Shown here one piece after another: positions 1 to 12,477 of a stretch of 64,000 bases of DNA. How positions within the stretch are numbered: the first letter of the stretch is position 1; each line of letters starts with the position of its first letter. Source of the DNA: Phellopilus nigrolimitatus (Eukaryota > Basidiomycota > Agaricomycetes > Hymenochaetales > Hymenochaetaceae); assembly GCA_021029095.1 (NCBI GenBank), contig JAJOHG010000032.1, positions 186,001 through 250,000 on the forward strand, given 5' to 3'. The notes below the pieces were generated by a model. The model was given only the letters and a program-made list of their open reading frames with translations, was not told the origin of the DNA and searched no databases. The position numbers were made by a program, and so were the translations under genes.

Positions 1-1021
1 GCGTAAATTTAGATGGCATATAAATCTATTAAAAAATGGGGGATAACCCATTGCAGCTCTCCGAGTTCCGGCTCGTGGGAGATGCCACTGGGACACAATT
101 CATAACAGCAGAATGGATTCTAATAAGATCCTCAAGATTTCAGCCTAGTTCGTAGCTCTGTCGTCAGAGTCGGGTGCCGAGGCGGAGAAGAATCTAGTCC
201 TCGTAGACACCGCTTTGGGTAGCACCCCGCTATGAAAACGTGCGGGAGAATCCCTGGTCCAGAGTAGTGCCAATCTTCGCTATACAAATGAAGACGAATC
301 CCGGCCCTGCTTGCAGGAACGCATTCAGAGCCCTCAGCCTTGCCAATGTCAGAGTTGGATCCAGGGTCAGATTCGGAGATAGCGGGGACAGTCGTCGCGC
401 ACGTAAATCCAAGTCGCCGTCCGAGCAGGAGTTCGTTGCATGAGTCTGGCCCTCACTGCCGTACGGGGCGGGTAGTGAACGTCTCCAACTCAGTGCTTTG
501 ATCAGACTAGACGCGGACGCTTGCAGTCGCGCTCCTCGTAAAAGTCATTAGCCTCCGAGATTATTTGTGAAGCGTATCACGGCTAGGCTGGACAGTTGAA
601 TTCGATTCTGCGGAGCCAGCGTGGGCCTTGGGATCTTGCAATCTGGACCCTCAAAAGCGCCTGAATATCCAGCCCAGAGATCCAAGATAAGTTGAAGGAA
701 GTGCGTTGATGACTTAAAAAGTTAGTCGAATGAGCTAATGAAGACAACCCATAACATTCTTATTTTACAACTTTTCAGAAGCCGGGTTCCAAAGTATAGT
801 GACATGCACATGAAAGATATACCAGTAGATAGCGCAGCTTCAATGTCTAGTAAAAAATCGATTTCACGCGAGATATTCAAACCTGTGAAGTGCTATAGTT
901 CGTTAAATCTGGTCGAATATCGACATACGCAAAAAAAGAAAACGGCACCGCTCAAGACAATAAAACGTCATTGTGAATCACGTCCGTATGGACGAAGCGG
1001 CATTACGCGCGTCAAAAAAGG
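1..1021. other. Left-edge intergenic sequence
   Basis: No credible gene was found here. The open frames are short, overlap each other on opposite strands and match nothing recognisable. The last part is probably the 3' flank of the zinc-cluster gene that ends at 1022. An exon of a gene lying beyond the left edge cannot be excluded. Confidence 0.5.
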
Positions 1022-2944
1022 CTAATACGCGCTACGCGCATGTGAAAAGGTGTGCGCCTGGCGAGCATCAAACTCGCTCTGCTGTGCGGACGTATGAAAA
1101 GAAGGATGAACAGAGTGTTGCGAGCGGTGACACTGAGGGTCGAAACGTGGGTAAGACTGGAGCTGGGAAGTATACGTTATAGACGCAGATACTGGCATCG
1201 GCGCGGGTCCATGCGCACGTCCGGACATCTGGTCGCTGCCAGAGACGGGTGTGTACACATTGACGCCGACACCGACGCCAATGCCGGGCGACATTATTTG
1301 GTGCGGTTCCGAATGAGGAAAAGGCGCAGCGGGCCGTGCAAAGAACGGCATGAATTCGGGCTGGGAAGAAAATCGGCTCGCGCTCATAGGCATACCTACT
1401 ACGCTCAGCCCACCCAGTCCGTGCATGTTCATGCCGGGTGCATTCTGAATTGAATATACCGAGTGTACACCGTTCGAGCGCGGGTACGAATTAGGTTGAG
1501 GAGTGATATTTTGGGGCACATAGTCGTAGGGGTGCTGAGAGCCGAGCGGTCGGGGAAAAGAAACACTGTCTTGCTCGAACATACTCGAAGTCGAAGATGT
1601 AGGCGTTTCTGGTCGTTATAGTTTATACGTGTAAATCAATACCACATTGGAGGGAGTAAAAGTAAAATCTTACCGGGTAAATCTGTTCGTCCTCCGCTTC
1701 TTTGACCTTTTTCCGATGTTTGACTCGTATTCTCAGACTTTTGTGTACGACAAGCTGCACAGTGACCACTCCCTTTCTCTGCGCAAGAGCAAGTACGGTC
1801 GAAACACTCGAGCCCACGGCTTACACACTTTGGGCAGGGACGCTCTATACCACATTGAATTTTGTCGCGTCTGGTAGCCAAGCATTAGCCCAAATGCAAC
1901 AAGTCGGTCCGATACTCACCTGCAATTCATGCACGCCGCTTTCACTCGTGATCCCTGACCACCTCCCTTCCGCGGGACATCATTACATTCTTCACCCACT
2001 TCAATACAGTGTTTGCAGGGACGTTGACCTTCACACTATGGTGCGTGAGAAGTAGATTTATATCAACTATGTAATGTAGAAAAAAGGGAAAATAGCATGC
2101 CTTCTTGTTCGTCTTTCTGCACGTCTTGCATCGCTGTTTAATGATCTTGGGACCGCGGCCAACATGTATGCACTCCTCCTGCCGGGATTGGCAACGCGTG
2201 CACGGTCGGTTATCGTCGCATCTCTTGTTATCTCTGAGAAGCAACAATAGGTGGATCTAAGGTATTGGCGTACAGAACCCGCAAAGATTGTCAAACTACT
2301 TCACCTTCGACACGCAACACATGCAAGTTTAGCTCTCTCCGTTGGCTTCGCGCGTGGAATCCCTTGAAGTGGCTTCTTCAATGGTTCTGGCTTGGAAGTC
2401 GGCGTAGTGGATTCGTCCACACAATCGAGATTCATTTCTGAGCACCGCTCGCATGGCTTGCTCCCGTCACATCGCGCACGCATACGACGGCACGGCACGC
2501 AACCTTCGATGCATCTGTCCGCTAGATGTTTTTTGACGCAGGCTGCTTAGAAGCATGGTGAGTATTCAATGCGGAAATTGCGGAGTCTTCTAAAATAAAG
2601 CAAATAAATAGGATCCGCTGTCGCACCTGCGCATGGTCGAGCACCGTCGCATTTAATCTTGTCGCGCCTGCCGTCACCACCGCCCGCGCTTTGAGAAAGC
2701 CGCTACGAGAGATAGTGCGGAAAAGTACAGACCTGCAGGAACTACACGCTTTGTTCACTCTTTTGGGCCAGGTCGAAGCCTGATCGGACGTCATTGCCGA
2801 CTGCGGCGTGGGATATCCCGTATACGCCGTCGGCGTCGGCGTCGGCGCCGTCCATGATGCTAGCGACGATTTCAATGGCGGATACTGAGCAGCGACGACA
2901 GACATATCTTCTCCGTCGCAGGGGAGTGGGATGGTTGTTGTCAT
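1022..2944 (-). CDS. Protein with five tandem Zn2Cys6 binuclear zinc clusters
   Basis: Probable DNA-binding nuclear regulator. Seven exons were assembled by eye: 2944-2733, 2667-2627, 2542-2305, 2233-2101, 2035-1920, 1870-1674 and 1608-1022. They sum to 1524 nt, an exact 507 codons plus stop. The protein carries five GAL4-type clusters at about residues 67-95, 99-125, 159-185, 199-225 and 243-269. Each follows C-x2-C-x6-C-x5-C-x2-C-x6..8-C. A cysteine-containing stretch at about 274-287 may be a decayed sixth. The remaining C-terminal ~210 residues are Ser/Pro/Gln-rich, and no fungal-specific transcription factor middle domain was seen. Fungal zinc-cluster activators normally carry one such cluster, so function and targets are unknown. 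The first ATG in the open exon was taken as the start. Introns cut inside the clusters at similar places, consistent with growth by internal duplication. Confidence 0.8.
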
Positions 2945-3450
2945 GAACGAAGAGGACAAGTCGTCATTGGTGCGTGCCCAGTTCTTTTTCAACGATGTAA
3001 ACGTGGTCTAGAGCGATTATAGTTTCTGTAGCTGGATTTCCTTTCCTACGTCGCCGTCCATGGGTGAGTCGTCTTTCATTCCTCGTTTACTCCAAATGAA
3101 CGGCGATGTTATATTTTTGAGACGGGAGAAGGCACTCAACAAGTACTGTGACGAAGTTCCATGACGAATATATATGTACTCCTTTTTCTGTATGACTTGA
3201 TACGTCTAAATATATGTACTATATGCACAATGTTCGTTTTAACCTATCGTCAGATCCAGACGAGAGCAAGCGAGTATTTTATTAAGCTTTTAATAATGTA
3301 CCGCTGGATTTTATCCATGATTAGCCTATAAGTGCGACGAAGACACCCCAAATCAAAGACATATGGAAAATCTCACAAATGAAGAATGAGCACTACTTAG
3401 TATGTGCTGAGATGTCCAGACGTCCAAGAGAAACTAATCATGACTGGATC
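2945..3450. other. Intergenic, upstream of the zinc-cluster gene
   Basis: AT-rich spacer with no coding signal. It contains the probable promoter of the minus-strand zinc-cluster gene. No distinctive element was recognised. Confidence 0.5.
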
Positions 3451-5250
3451 TCATGCACTATTCTCTTCAACCGATTGCAGGCAGGCTCGTACAAAGCCCC
3501 GGAATTCGGCACAACCCACAACCCAGCTCCTCTTAGCCCAAGAGCGCTCAGTACCTCGTCGAGATAGTCCACGCTTGACTCCAAGACAAGTATTTCGTAG
3601 TCCATAAATGGTGCATGCGATCGCCTTTCTAGATCTATGAATTTGCGCTCGGGATGCTCGGCAGTTTCGGTCTTGTACGCCGAAATCGATTTGGGTGTAG
3701 TATGTCTGACAGCCCTTCAGTGAGCATGGAGTCCTGCTTCCGCTCTTCACCTGCCAATGCATAGAACCCCCAAGATGTTCTTGTCCGGCGAGCCAGGGAA
3801 CCGTGCCATTGAGACAGACGCCGACGCAACGAACCACTTCTGTGCAAATAATCCTTAGAGCGGCATCGTCTGGATTGGCAGATGGGTATTTCTCGGTGGC
3901 TTGCGCTCGAAGACTTGGATAGTACAGGCCCGCTTTTGAGGTAGTCATTTTGCTAAGGAAAATGCCGTCCGTGTTTTGCACATACGGAATCGGTCAGCCC
4001 ATGACCAGATCGCCGGCCAAGAAACTTGACACTGAACTTGCCTTCACAGGATTTTGCAAAGGCTTTCACTCCTCTCTATAGCCAAACTTTGCTCAAATTA
4101 ATTTGTGGCGTTCCCTTGAGCAATATATCGTGTTTTTGCAGTCACCACAATCCAGGAAAATGCTTCCAACTTTCCTGCACTAGTAAGGCATGTGATCCTG
4201 TTTTATCATTTGTGACCAGAAATTTTATGGATCAAGCTCACCATTGAGAAGCCTTGAGTCGATGAGTTGCTTTACGCTGAACGTAATCACAACGTGAAGA
4301 AAGATGATGCACAATGCTGTGACCATGGTTAAGACCTTGTCGTTGATGAAATCCATTCTTGACAGCTTGAGAAGTGTTTGTGCTACAACTGGAACCCTGC
4401 GGTTCTTAATAAGATTCTGTGCGCGAGGACGGCCATCTACGACGAGAGAAATAGGTACGAAAATAATGCAGTTCAGGACGTGCTTATCGTCGGCCTTCTA
4501 AATCCGTGTCGTTTTTCGAATGTTCCAGATCGCTCTTTCCGCGACTTGATCTATGTCGACTACTGTCGAAGTCGCGCGCTCCATAGCCTGGGAGGCAATC
4601 CCAGCAACTACATGCCAGTTTAGACGGCAATTTAGACAGACTGTAAGCGGCCTTTAGCAACAGAACTGCCGTTTCGTTTGAATTCCAACCATATTTGTAA
4701 GGCAAGATCGAGGACGTCGAACTCCCGTCAGACACTTCTAAGGAGGGTGACGCTGCAGGCGTAAGTTTCGAGGGTTGAAACTAAGTCAGAAATCAGATCT
4801 GCTTTTTTGAACGGGGTTCGGCCAATGATCTTCTCTATAGTGTCCAAGAAAAGGAGTTTGGGCCACCTGAAGATAGACTGAGCACGTAAGATACTTATCA
4901 TTTTCCAATCAGCCGGAATACGCCGCGGTTCTTTGATGCCAAAGCACTTCATAGATATGACATGATTGATAGCCCGAGACTATACTGCAGAGAATTGGAA
5001 TAGTGTACGAGGAACTTCCGCCTGGAGTTGCACAAAGAGCGTCCAGAACAGTTGAAACAAGATATGATAGAAGCTGCTTGATGCTTTGAAAGATGAGAGA
5101 AACTTTGCCGTGGACTGCTTTGTCATAGTGTAAATGAACTGAGCAAGAATTTAAGCCGTATATTCAATTGCATTAGGAATGAGGCGAGGATTGTCGAAGA
5201 GCTTCCGAGTGGCAAAGGCAGTTTCTTGATTATTTCAATTTTGGTGGGGA
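3451..5250 (-). pseudogene. Broken or unresolved coding stretch, family not recognised
   Basis: Several minus-strand segments look protein-like but do not join into one clean frame. At about 5220-4980 a hydrophobic stretch is interrupted by a stop. At 4952-4728 an ORF contains a run beginning GIKEPRRIP. At 4735-4484 and on to about 4240, further segments include a hydrophobic helix (VTALCIIFLHVVITF). At 3981-3451 there is a 176-codon ORF. Frame changes lack obvious splice sites in at least two places. This could be a decaying membrane-protein gene or a multi-exon gene that I cannot splice. No catalytic motif was identified and I assign no function. Confidence 0.3.
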
Positions 5251-6788
5251 TATCTAGATTCAACTGACACTACTGAAATTTGCATGTGAGATCGAAGAAA
5301 GCGCAGTAGGATAAGCTTGTTGTGTCAGAACACTGAAAGATGGAAAGATGAAGGGAGCAAAGACAAACAGCCCGCTCAATTTTATTGCACGTGGTTATTC
5401 CGGCTTTTGCCGAGACGCGTCGACACGACGCGCTGCCGGGCTTGCCGAATGATCTAACAATAATGAAGGTATCTCATTTCTCCGCATATGATATGAGTCT
5501 CTAGGTATGTTCGTTCTGATGACAGACAGTTAATTTGAAATTTGAAATCATGCACGTATGTTTTGATTTCTGCGAGTTAATAAACTCTCAGCTCGTTTCT
5601 TTTTTTTTCACTCAATAAAAATCTCTAGACGTCAAGAAATGGAGGCAATATGTATGTCTTTACTCTGTGGGGTCCGGTATAATTTGTAGCGTGCCTTGAG
5701 CTTCTGTCGGGGCGGATCCGCATTAGCCCACATTGCCATCAACATCCGTAAGACCTTCCCCCTTGCTCTGCGCTCAAACAGCACGGGGAACCCCGGTGCT
5801 GCTCTCTTGCCGGCGGCGTTACGCCGTAGAGCCCGCGTCACTTGTCATCGAGGGGTATATAGCATATATAGCATTGATGTAAGAGTTACTGGTGCATGCG
5901 TACGCAACGATGATACGTGTGGATTCCAAAGAGCACATATCGAGAAAACTACCCGTGTGATAAACGGCAACAGAAAAGCAATGTGACGTGACTAATCGTG
6001 AAACTTTTCCCAATCCATTTCTAGGCGCGACACGTCACAAATCACGGTTCGAAATCGCGTGCTCTGACAACCACCGCTGCATACTCGACCATGCGTACGC
6101 GACCGCCACAAGCTTTCGAAGTAAACCGCTTCGGATCTATAGGATGCTACATTTAAAGCTCTTACCCTGCTTTAGCTCAGAATTTCAAATGTCCAGCTGG
6201 CACCTCTTCCGAAGTCCCTTCCGAACGCGATAGCCCCCGGGCCCCGTACCTTGATTCGAGCCAGGAAGTATAGAAACTCCTTCTAGAAGTTATAGGAAGA
6301 CCGGTCATGAAAATACTCGGCGAATTCTTGCATACGAGAAGCTTTGAATCTAGATAAGCAGGAGTAGACGAAGATTACTTACCTGCTGAGTGGAAAAGAC
6401 TTTGCTACTTGCCTAGTTTCTACGTCTCGTTTGTTTTAATGCACGGTTTGCACCTGCCGAACCATATCCCTCTTTTTTTCAAGTCTTCAAGATTTAGCTG
6501 GAGTGGTCCGGGTCTCAAGCGTCTATTGTATTGATAGTGAAGTTGTCGTTCATTTGGGCTGCCGAACAGGGTCCAAGTTTCAGAGCTGATTCCGTTACTG
6601 TTTCCGACCATCATTGCCTAACTCATGCCTATTCTTGCGCGAGTGGACCTTGTGGGTGCTTGTCTTCTCGGTGCCAACTAGGCAGACAATTATCGCAGTG
6701 CCTACTTATAAATGTGGCGCTATTGTGTCTCCGACCAGCGAAGACGACCTCATCTCGTTGCCCCCTTTCATCCGTCAGACCTGTGACT
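5251..6788. other. Intergenic, upstream of the peptide transporter
   Basis: No convincing gene. Minus-strand ORFs at 5841-5632 and 6614-6420 have a somewhat protein-like composition but no recognisable match and no start context. The last few hundred bases before 6789 should contain the promoter of the OPT gene. Confidence 0.45.
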
Positions 6789-9700
6789 ATGTCGATTGAG
6801 CGACGTAGCCAGAGCTCGCTCTCTGACGAGAAAGATGTTGAAAAGGTTCCTGGTAAGTGAGCAGTTACTACTCTTCACGAACTACTCGCGCTGACTGACT
6901 CTTCATCAAGACACAAACGTAGATCCTTTTGCTGCTATTGCTGATTTCGACGACCCAAATATCGACAAGGGGGCTGTCGTTCTCGGTAATGCAGTTTATG
7001 AGCAAAGGGTTATGACGAGAGTACTCATTCGTGTCTACCCTTGACAGAGGATGACTCGCCATATCCGGAGGTGCGATCGGCGGTGGCCAATACTGATGAT
7101 CCTAGCATGCCAGTGTCAACGATTCGGTCCTGGGTCATAGGCAAGTCGCCACTCTAGCATCTACTGGCTAAGCTTGCAGATCTCTTAACATCTTTCTCTC
7201 AGGCCTCATCTTCACTATTGTCATCTCCGGCCTCAATCAGTTTTTCTACTTCCGGTATCCGTCCGTCTCCATTGGCAATGTACGTCTCTTCCATAGTACC
7301 TCACTATGCAAGCAGTTTAATGCTCGCGTCTTGCCTAGCTTGTAGCACAATTGCTCTCCTTTCCGGTCGGCCGCCTTTGGGCGCGTGTCGTACCGAACTT
7401 CTCTATCTTCGGGCACCAGCTAAACCCTGGCCGGTACACTATAAAGGAGCACGTTCTCTCGACGATAATTTCTACCGTTGCAAGCGGAGGCGCATATGCT
7501 GTATGTTTCTTTCGATCACCTCTTGAATGTGTCTGAGAAATTGCGGCGTATCCGAGTTTTGGATGATCACACATTTAACACATTTGCTTACCATTATAGA
7601 CCGACATCATCGCCGTTCAACGCATCTCCTACAATCAGACCTTCAACTTCGGGTACCAATGGATGGTCGTGATGTCGACACAGCTCATAGGATTCTCCAT
7701 CGGGGGGATTGGGCGGCGTTTCCTCGTGCAGCCGCCGTCAATGATTTGGCCTGCGAACCTCGTGAACTGCGCGCTCTTCAACACGTTGCATTCACAAGTG
7801 TACTCGGGAATGGGCGCGCGCGAGGGTATGGGCCGCGAGCGCTTCTTCACGTACGCATTCCTCGGGTCGGCCGTGTGGTATTTTTTCCCGGGATATATCT
7901 TTCAGGCGCTCTCCGTATTTTCTTGGGTTTGCTGGATTGCGCCAAACAACATCGTAAGTCCCAGCAATAATATTGTATACGATAGACAATTTTTTTAGTT
8001 GACATTGTGTTACAATGGCTTTTCCTATCCTTTTTCTAGAAAATTAACCAGCTATTCGGTTATTCGAGCGGTATGGGCATGTCGCTCATCACCTTCGACT
8101 GGTCGCAGATCGCATACATTGGCTCACCACTCGCAACGCCTTGGTGGGCTGAGGCAAACATCTTTGTCGGCTTCATATTTTTCTTTTGGCTACTTACTCC
8201 GGTGCTATACTACTCGAATACGTGGTATTCGCAGTACATGCCCATTTCCTCGCGCGGCTCATTCGACAACACTGGCGCTGCATACGATGTCTCGCGCATC
8301 TTGAATGACGATTCAACGATTAATCTAGAGAAGTACCACAGCTACAGCCCGCTTTTCTTGTCTACGACTTTTGCTATTTCGGTTAATATTCTCGGCCCTT
8401 TTTACTTCAATCGTTTTCTTAACGAGTTTTATTTCTTAGTATGGCTTGAGCTTCGCAAGCGTTACGGCAACCTTGACGCACACGTTCCTCTACTTCCGCA
8501 AGCAAATTTGGGCGCAGAGCAGACGCGCGATGCACGAACAACCAGATATACACGCTAGAATGATGTCGGTTTACCCCCAAGTGCCGGAATGGTGGTACCT
8601 GGCTATCTTTCGTGCGTCTAGACCCTATAAGACATTGCTCTTTACCGACTGAGATATACTGGCAGTGTCGATGTTCGTTTTCGGTATCGTTTCTATCGAG
8701 GTCTGGCCGACCCAGTTCCCCGTCTGGGCGTTCGTTCTCGCTCTTCTCATATGTACGTAGGCTTCACTTGTTGTCGGTCATCTATAATCTTGACAGAATT
8801 GTTGCCTTTCTACTCTCAGCTTTCGTCTATGTTATTCCTATTGGTATGATTCAAGCGATCACGAACCAGCAGATCGGGTTGAACGTGATCACGGAGCTCG
8901 TTATCGGCTACGCACTGCCCGGACGACCGGTCGCAATGATGATGTTCAAGACCTGGGGCTACATCACGATGGCGCAGGCGCTCACATTCACGTCGGACTT
9001 CAAGCTCGGGCATTATATGAAGGTCCCTCCGCGCCCGATGTTCTGGGGCCAGGTCGTCGGCACGGTCATTTCTGGCACGGTGCAGCTCGGCGTGCAGGCA
9101 TGGATGTTCACGAACATCCCAGATGTGTGCGACAGTGGTCAAAAGGACGGTTTCATTTGTCCGGGGACGGAGGTGTTTGGGACTGCCTCAATCATTGTAT
9201 GGCTTAATTTCTTGACAATTGGAATTCTGCTGACGCTTCTAAAATAATATGCAGTGGGGTGCGATTGGCCCAGCTCTTCAGTTCTCGAAGGGTCAGATGT
9301 ACTAGTGAGTGTGCTATTTTTATTAATTTCGATGCATCAGATTAAACTCACATTTCCCGTTAGCGGTAAGTTTCTTGATCAGTAGTCTCGATACCGAAGA
9401 TAGTCATAAGACATACCGCATGGCGAATGCTTGATGGGAAATATTGACTACCTTTCTCCAGGGTTAACGTTCTTCTTCCTCATCGGCGCTGCACTTCCTC
9501 TTTTCGGATACCTCATCTCTTTAAGATGGCCAAACTCTGTTATGCGCTATATCAAGTGAGCGTTTGGTTTTCGAGATTACTCGGAAAACTCGTATTGACG
9601 CTGTGCGTAGCTTTCCTGTCATATTCTCCGGAACAGGAGCTATCCCGCCTGCGACGGCGGTCAACTACGTCCCGTGGGCGATTGTCGGATTTATTTTCCA

Positions 9701-10320
9701 GTTCGTTATCCGTCGGCGCCACTTCAGCTGGTGGACAAAATACAATTGTAAGGTCTCCCAGCGCCCGCTTCCTTACATCTCTGATTATGATGGAAACAGA
9801 CGTGCTTTCCGCCGCGCTCGACTCGGGTGTTGCTGTTTCCATCATAATTATCTTTTTCTGGTGAGTCTCATAGACATTAGTTGCTCCTAAAGACACTCAT
9901 TTGCTATAGCCTGGAGTATCCAATGAACGGTGAGATCGGCATCACTACCATCCAGTCATGGTGGGGAAATACGGTGTTCCAAAATACGGGAGATTGGAAT
10001 GATGTAAGCTTGAAGACAGTGTCGGACGGGGAGACATTTGGGTGAGTACACATGCGTGTCTTCTTGCCCATTTTCATTTTTTCATTTTTTTATTTTTTTA
10101 TTTTTTTATTTTTTATTTTTTATTTCTTATTTTTTATTTTTTATTTTATTTTCGTTTCCTGTCCGGGTTGCATGTGACGTGATAACTCGAATGTTCTGGT
10201 ATATGCATACTATGGATTCCGTCAGAAGTTTACGCTCCTCTTTTTCAATTTTATGTTTATTGACATGTCCGACAGTCCCGACTGATCTTTTCTTTTGACT
10301 GCAGGCCTGCAACTTGGTAA
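6789..10320 (+). CDS. Oligopeptide transporter, OPT family
   Basis: Proton-coupled uptake of small peptides (possibly glutathione-like) across the plasma membrane is the family role; the actual substrate is unknown. Many short introns separate exons with diagnostic OPT signatures. These are an NPG motif (GHQLNPGRYTIKEH) near 7420, a long run of hydrophobic helices, a K-x-P-P-R motif (MKVPPRPMFWGQVVGT) near 9020, and a C-terminal block containing SGTGAIPPATAVNYVPWA near 9640 and a conserved ending (WWGNTVFQNTGDWND). The N-terminus is a short hydrophilic cytosolic tail. The start ATG at 6789 opens an exon starting MSIERRSQ. The stop TAA at 10318-10320 follows a last intron with a T-rich repeat. 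The protein is roughly 790 residues, normal for the fungal OPT1-like branch. All exons looked intact. Confidence 0.9.
10071..10153. repeat. T-rich (T5-7A) tract in the last OPT intron
   Basis: A low-complexity run of T blocks broken by single A or C bases lies inside the final intron of the transporter gene. It probably acts as an extended polypyrimidine tract and is likely to vary in length between strains. Confidence 0.8.
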
Positions 10321-11217
10321 ACCAAACATCATGTTACATACGACCGCCACGACCTACTATGTCGAAATGAAGGTATTATAACCGAGGGAATACTATGATA
10401 CATGTTCTATTAAATTCGCGATATGATTATCAATGTAAGTTCATCCAAGGCGCCGCGTTGATCGTCGCGCTTTGTAGTGCAGGCTCTTCATTCCGAGGGT
10501 CACGATGTTCTCCATCTGCAAGATCTGAAAGTCGTCCAAGCCGTACGGATTGACTGGCAGGTTCGCGTTTAGTAATCTCGGTACAGACCCAAATTTACAG
10601 TCCGTTCGAATTGCCAATGCTTGGCTTTCGCCGATGAGTTCGATCACATTTGATCAATCATTCTTTCTGTCAACGAAAGCATGGTGAATTCTCCATACTC
10701 GTGAGTAAGTATAGCGAGCTTGACGAGGACTAAGAATGAACGAGTATTAGTTGGAAATTGAATTGAATCATTTACCGAACTTCAGCACAAATATGCGTAA
10801 TAGACAGCATAGCCCAAGAGACGCGAAGATGAATTATACTTAGATCACACATCGATACAAATCTATTTCATTCATGCCAAACCATATCAAAACCGTATAA
10901 AAAAGGTACTGCCCGAAAATCAAGCAAACAAACAAAACAGCAAATTAAGAGTGAAAGGGGATACGTGCGTGCCAGCGGGGTATAAGTAGTAATAACCAGA
11001 TTAGCGAGCTCAACCCCGACGCGGAGGATGGGTGAGTGGTGCAATCACCGTGAAGTGTAAGAAAGGGACTGTGAATCACGTACATAGGGTAAAATGCTGA
11101 AGGGGTAACGAGCGAGAGCCATCAATGGGCCTAGCTGGGAAAGATCGGAGGGCTCTACCCAGGACGAAGATAATTGGGAGAAAAGGGAAAGGAATATGTT
11201 GCGGTTACATGCGTATT
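10321..11217. other. Intergenic between the convergent OPT and GH16 genes
   Basis: This spacer lies between two converging 3' ends. A minus-strand ORF at 10647-10441 has protein-like composition but no start, neighbour or family that I recognise, so it is not called. The rest appears to be 3' untranslated sequence. Confidence 0.5.
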
Positions 11218-12477
11218 CTATTGGTATACGGCGACGTAGTTGATTTTCCAGGCGGCGACGTCGAAGTTGGACGTGTTCGCAACGGCGTCCGAGCACGAGC
11301 CGGAGCAGCCGGAGCCGGCAGCCGAGAACGCGGAGCCCGCCCAGCCGCCACAGACCGTGATGTCGAACACGAGGCTCATTTCCTTGAAGTGGTCCGCGGG
11401 CGTGCACGTCGACGCGCTCCAGAACGCGGCGGGCACGCCCCAGCTCGTCGGGTCGGGCGTCTTCGCGTCGATGTCCGCCGGGATCGAGCCGCGCTCCCAG
11501 CGCCAGATCTTCACGCCGTCGTCGTCGATGAGCGTCGCGAAGACGTTGCCCGCAATCATGTTGAACTCGTGCCCGTACGACGTCGGCGAGGGGTCCTTGA
11601 ACGCACAGCCGGAGTTGCTGCTCTGTGAGCTCGCGCACGTCGTGCCCAACACAGACGAGATGAAGGCCTCGATCGCGCCCGTCGTCGTGTTCTTAGTCGT
11701 GGCGTCTGGCGTCTTGTCGAGCGTGCAGCCGTCCGAAGTATGCGCGGTGTACTGGTTGAACTGGTTCTCTGCACGCGAAGTCAGAATTGTGTCAGAAATG
11801 ATATTTAAACGATAACCCGTAGGCGGGCGAGCTCTCGAGGCAATCAACGCCTGGAATCTCAAAACTTCCATTAGGAACTAAGGTCCAAGCGCAGTACTAC
11901 CCGGGCTATTCGACGGCGAACTGTCTACGAAATTTAAAGAAAACAGATACTCACGGTTGACGCCCTCAATGATATCAATTTCGCCATTGTTCGGCCAGTC
12001 GGAGCCAACCATCCAGTACGCGGGCCAGACAGAGCAGCCGTGCGGCATGGCGTAAATGTCGGCAATGAAGAGGCCAGTCGAGTACGTGTTTTTGGACGAT
12101 ATGCGGACGGACCTGCGGTTTCCACCTGCAGCGACCGTCGCAGTATTGTCCACCTTCATGACGGTGGTGTTATCACTCTGTACGTAAGCGAGATCCTTCC
12201 CGTCGTCCTGGGACACATATTGTACAAGGCCGTTCGTCGGATCGGCGCCCGTGAAAAAGTCGAAGCCACTGAAGTGCGTTTAATCGGACGCGTCCTTGGA
12301 CGAGGCAGCAAGACAAACATACTCGAAGAATGAGGTGCCCTGATGGAAATCCTTGAGAGAGTACTGCGTCGCACGGTTTTGGAACCGTTTGCTGTGCGTC
12401 CTTCGTCCATCGATATGGAGAGCATTGACGGCCAGCGCGGCGAGCGGGAGAGCCGCGAGGAGGGTGGAGAAATGCAT
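11218..12477 (-). CDS. Secreted GH16 endo-beta-1,3(4)-glucanase (laminarinase-like)
   Basis: A glycoside hydrolase family 16 enzyme that cleaves beta-1,3- or mixed-linkage glucans, in the fungal cell wall or in substrates. Three exons (12477-12323, 12268-11955, 11768-11218) sum to exactly 339 codons plus stop. Residues 1 to about 19 form a signal peptide (MHFSTLLAALPLAALAVNA). Exon 2 starts GFDFFTG, typical of basidiomycete GH16 proteins. The catalytic signature GEIDIIEGVN, with its two glutamates and intervening aspartate, sits at the end of exon 2. The C-terminus ends with the usual beta-sandwich strand (INYVAVYQ). Several cysteines in exon 3 suggest disulfides. Exact linkage preference cannot be read from sequence. 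Confidence 0.92.

Noticed and set aside
6000..6100. GGTTCGAAATC resembling a tRNA T-loop
   Set aside because: The stems do not pair and no anticodon or acceptor arm is present at the right distance.
10441..10647. Minus-strand 68-codon ORF between OPT and GH16
   Set aside because: No ATG context, no upstream exon and no recognisable family. At most a relic.
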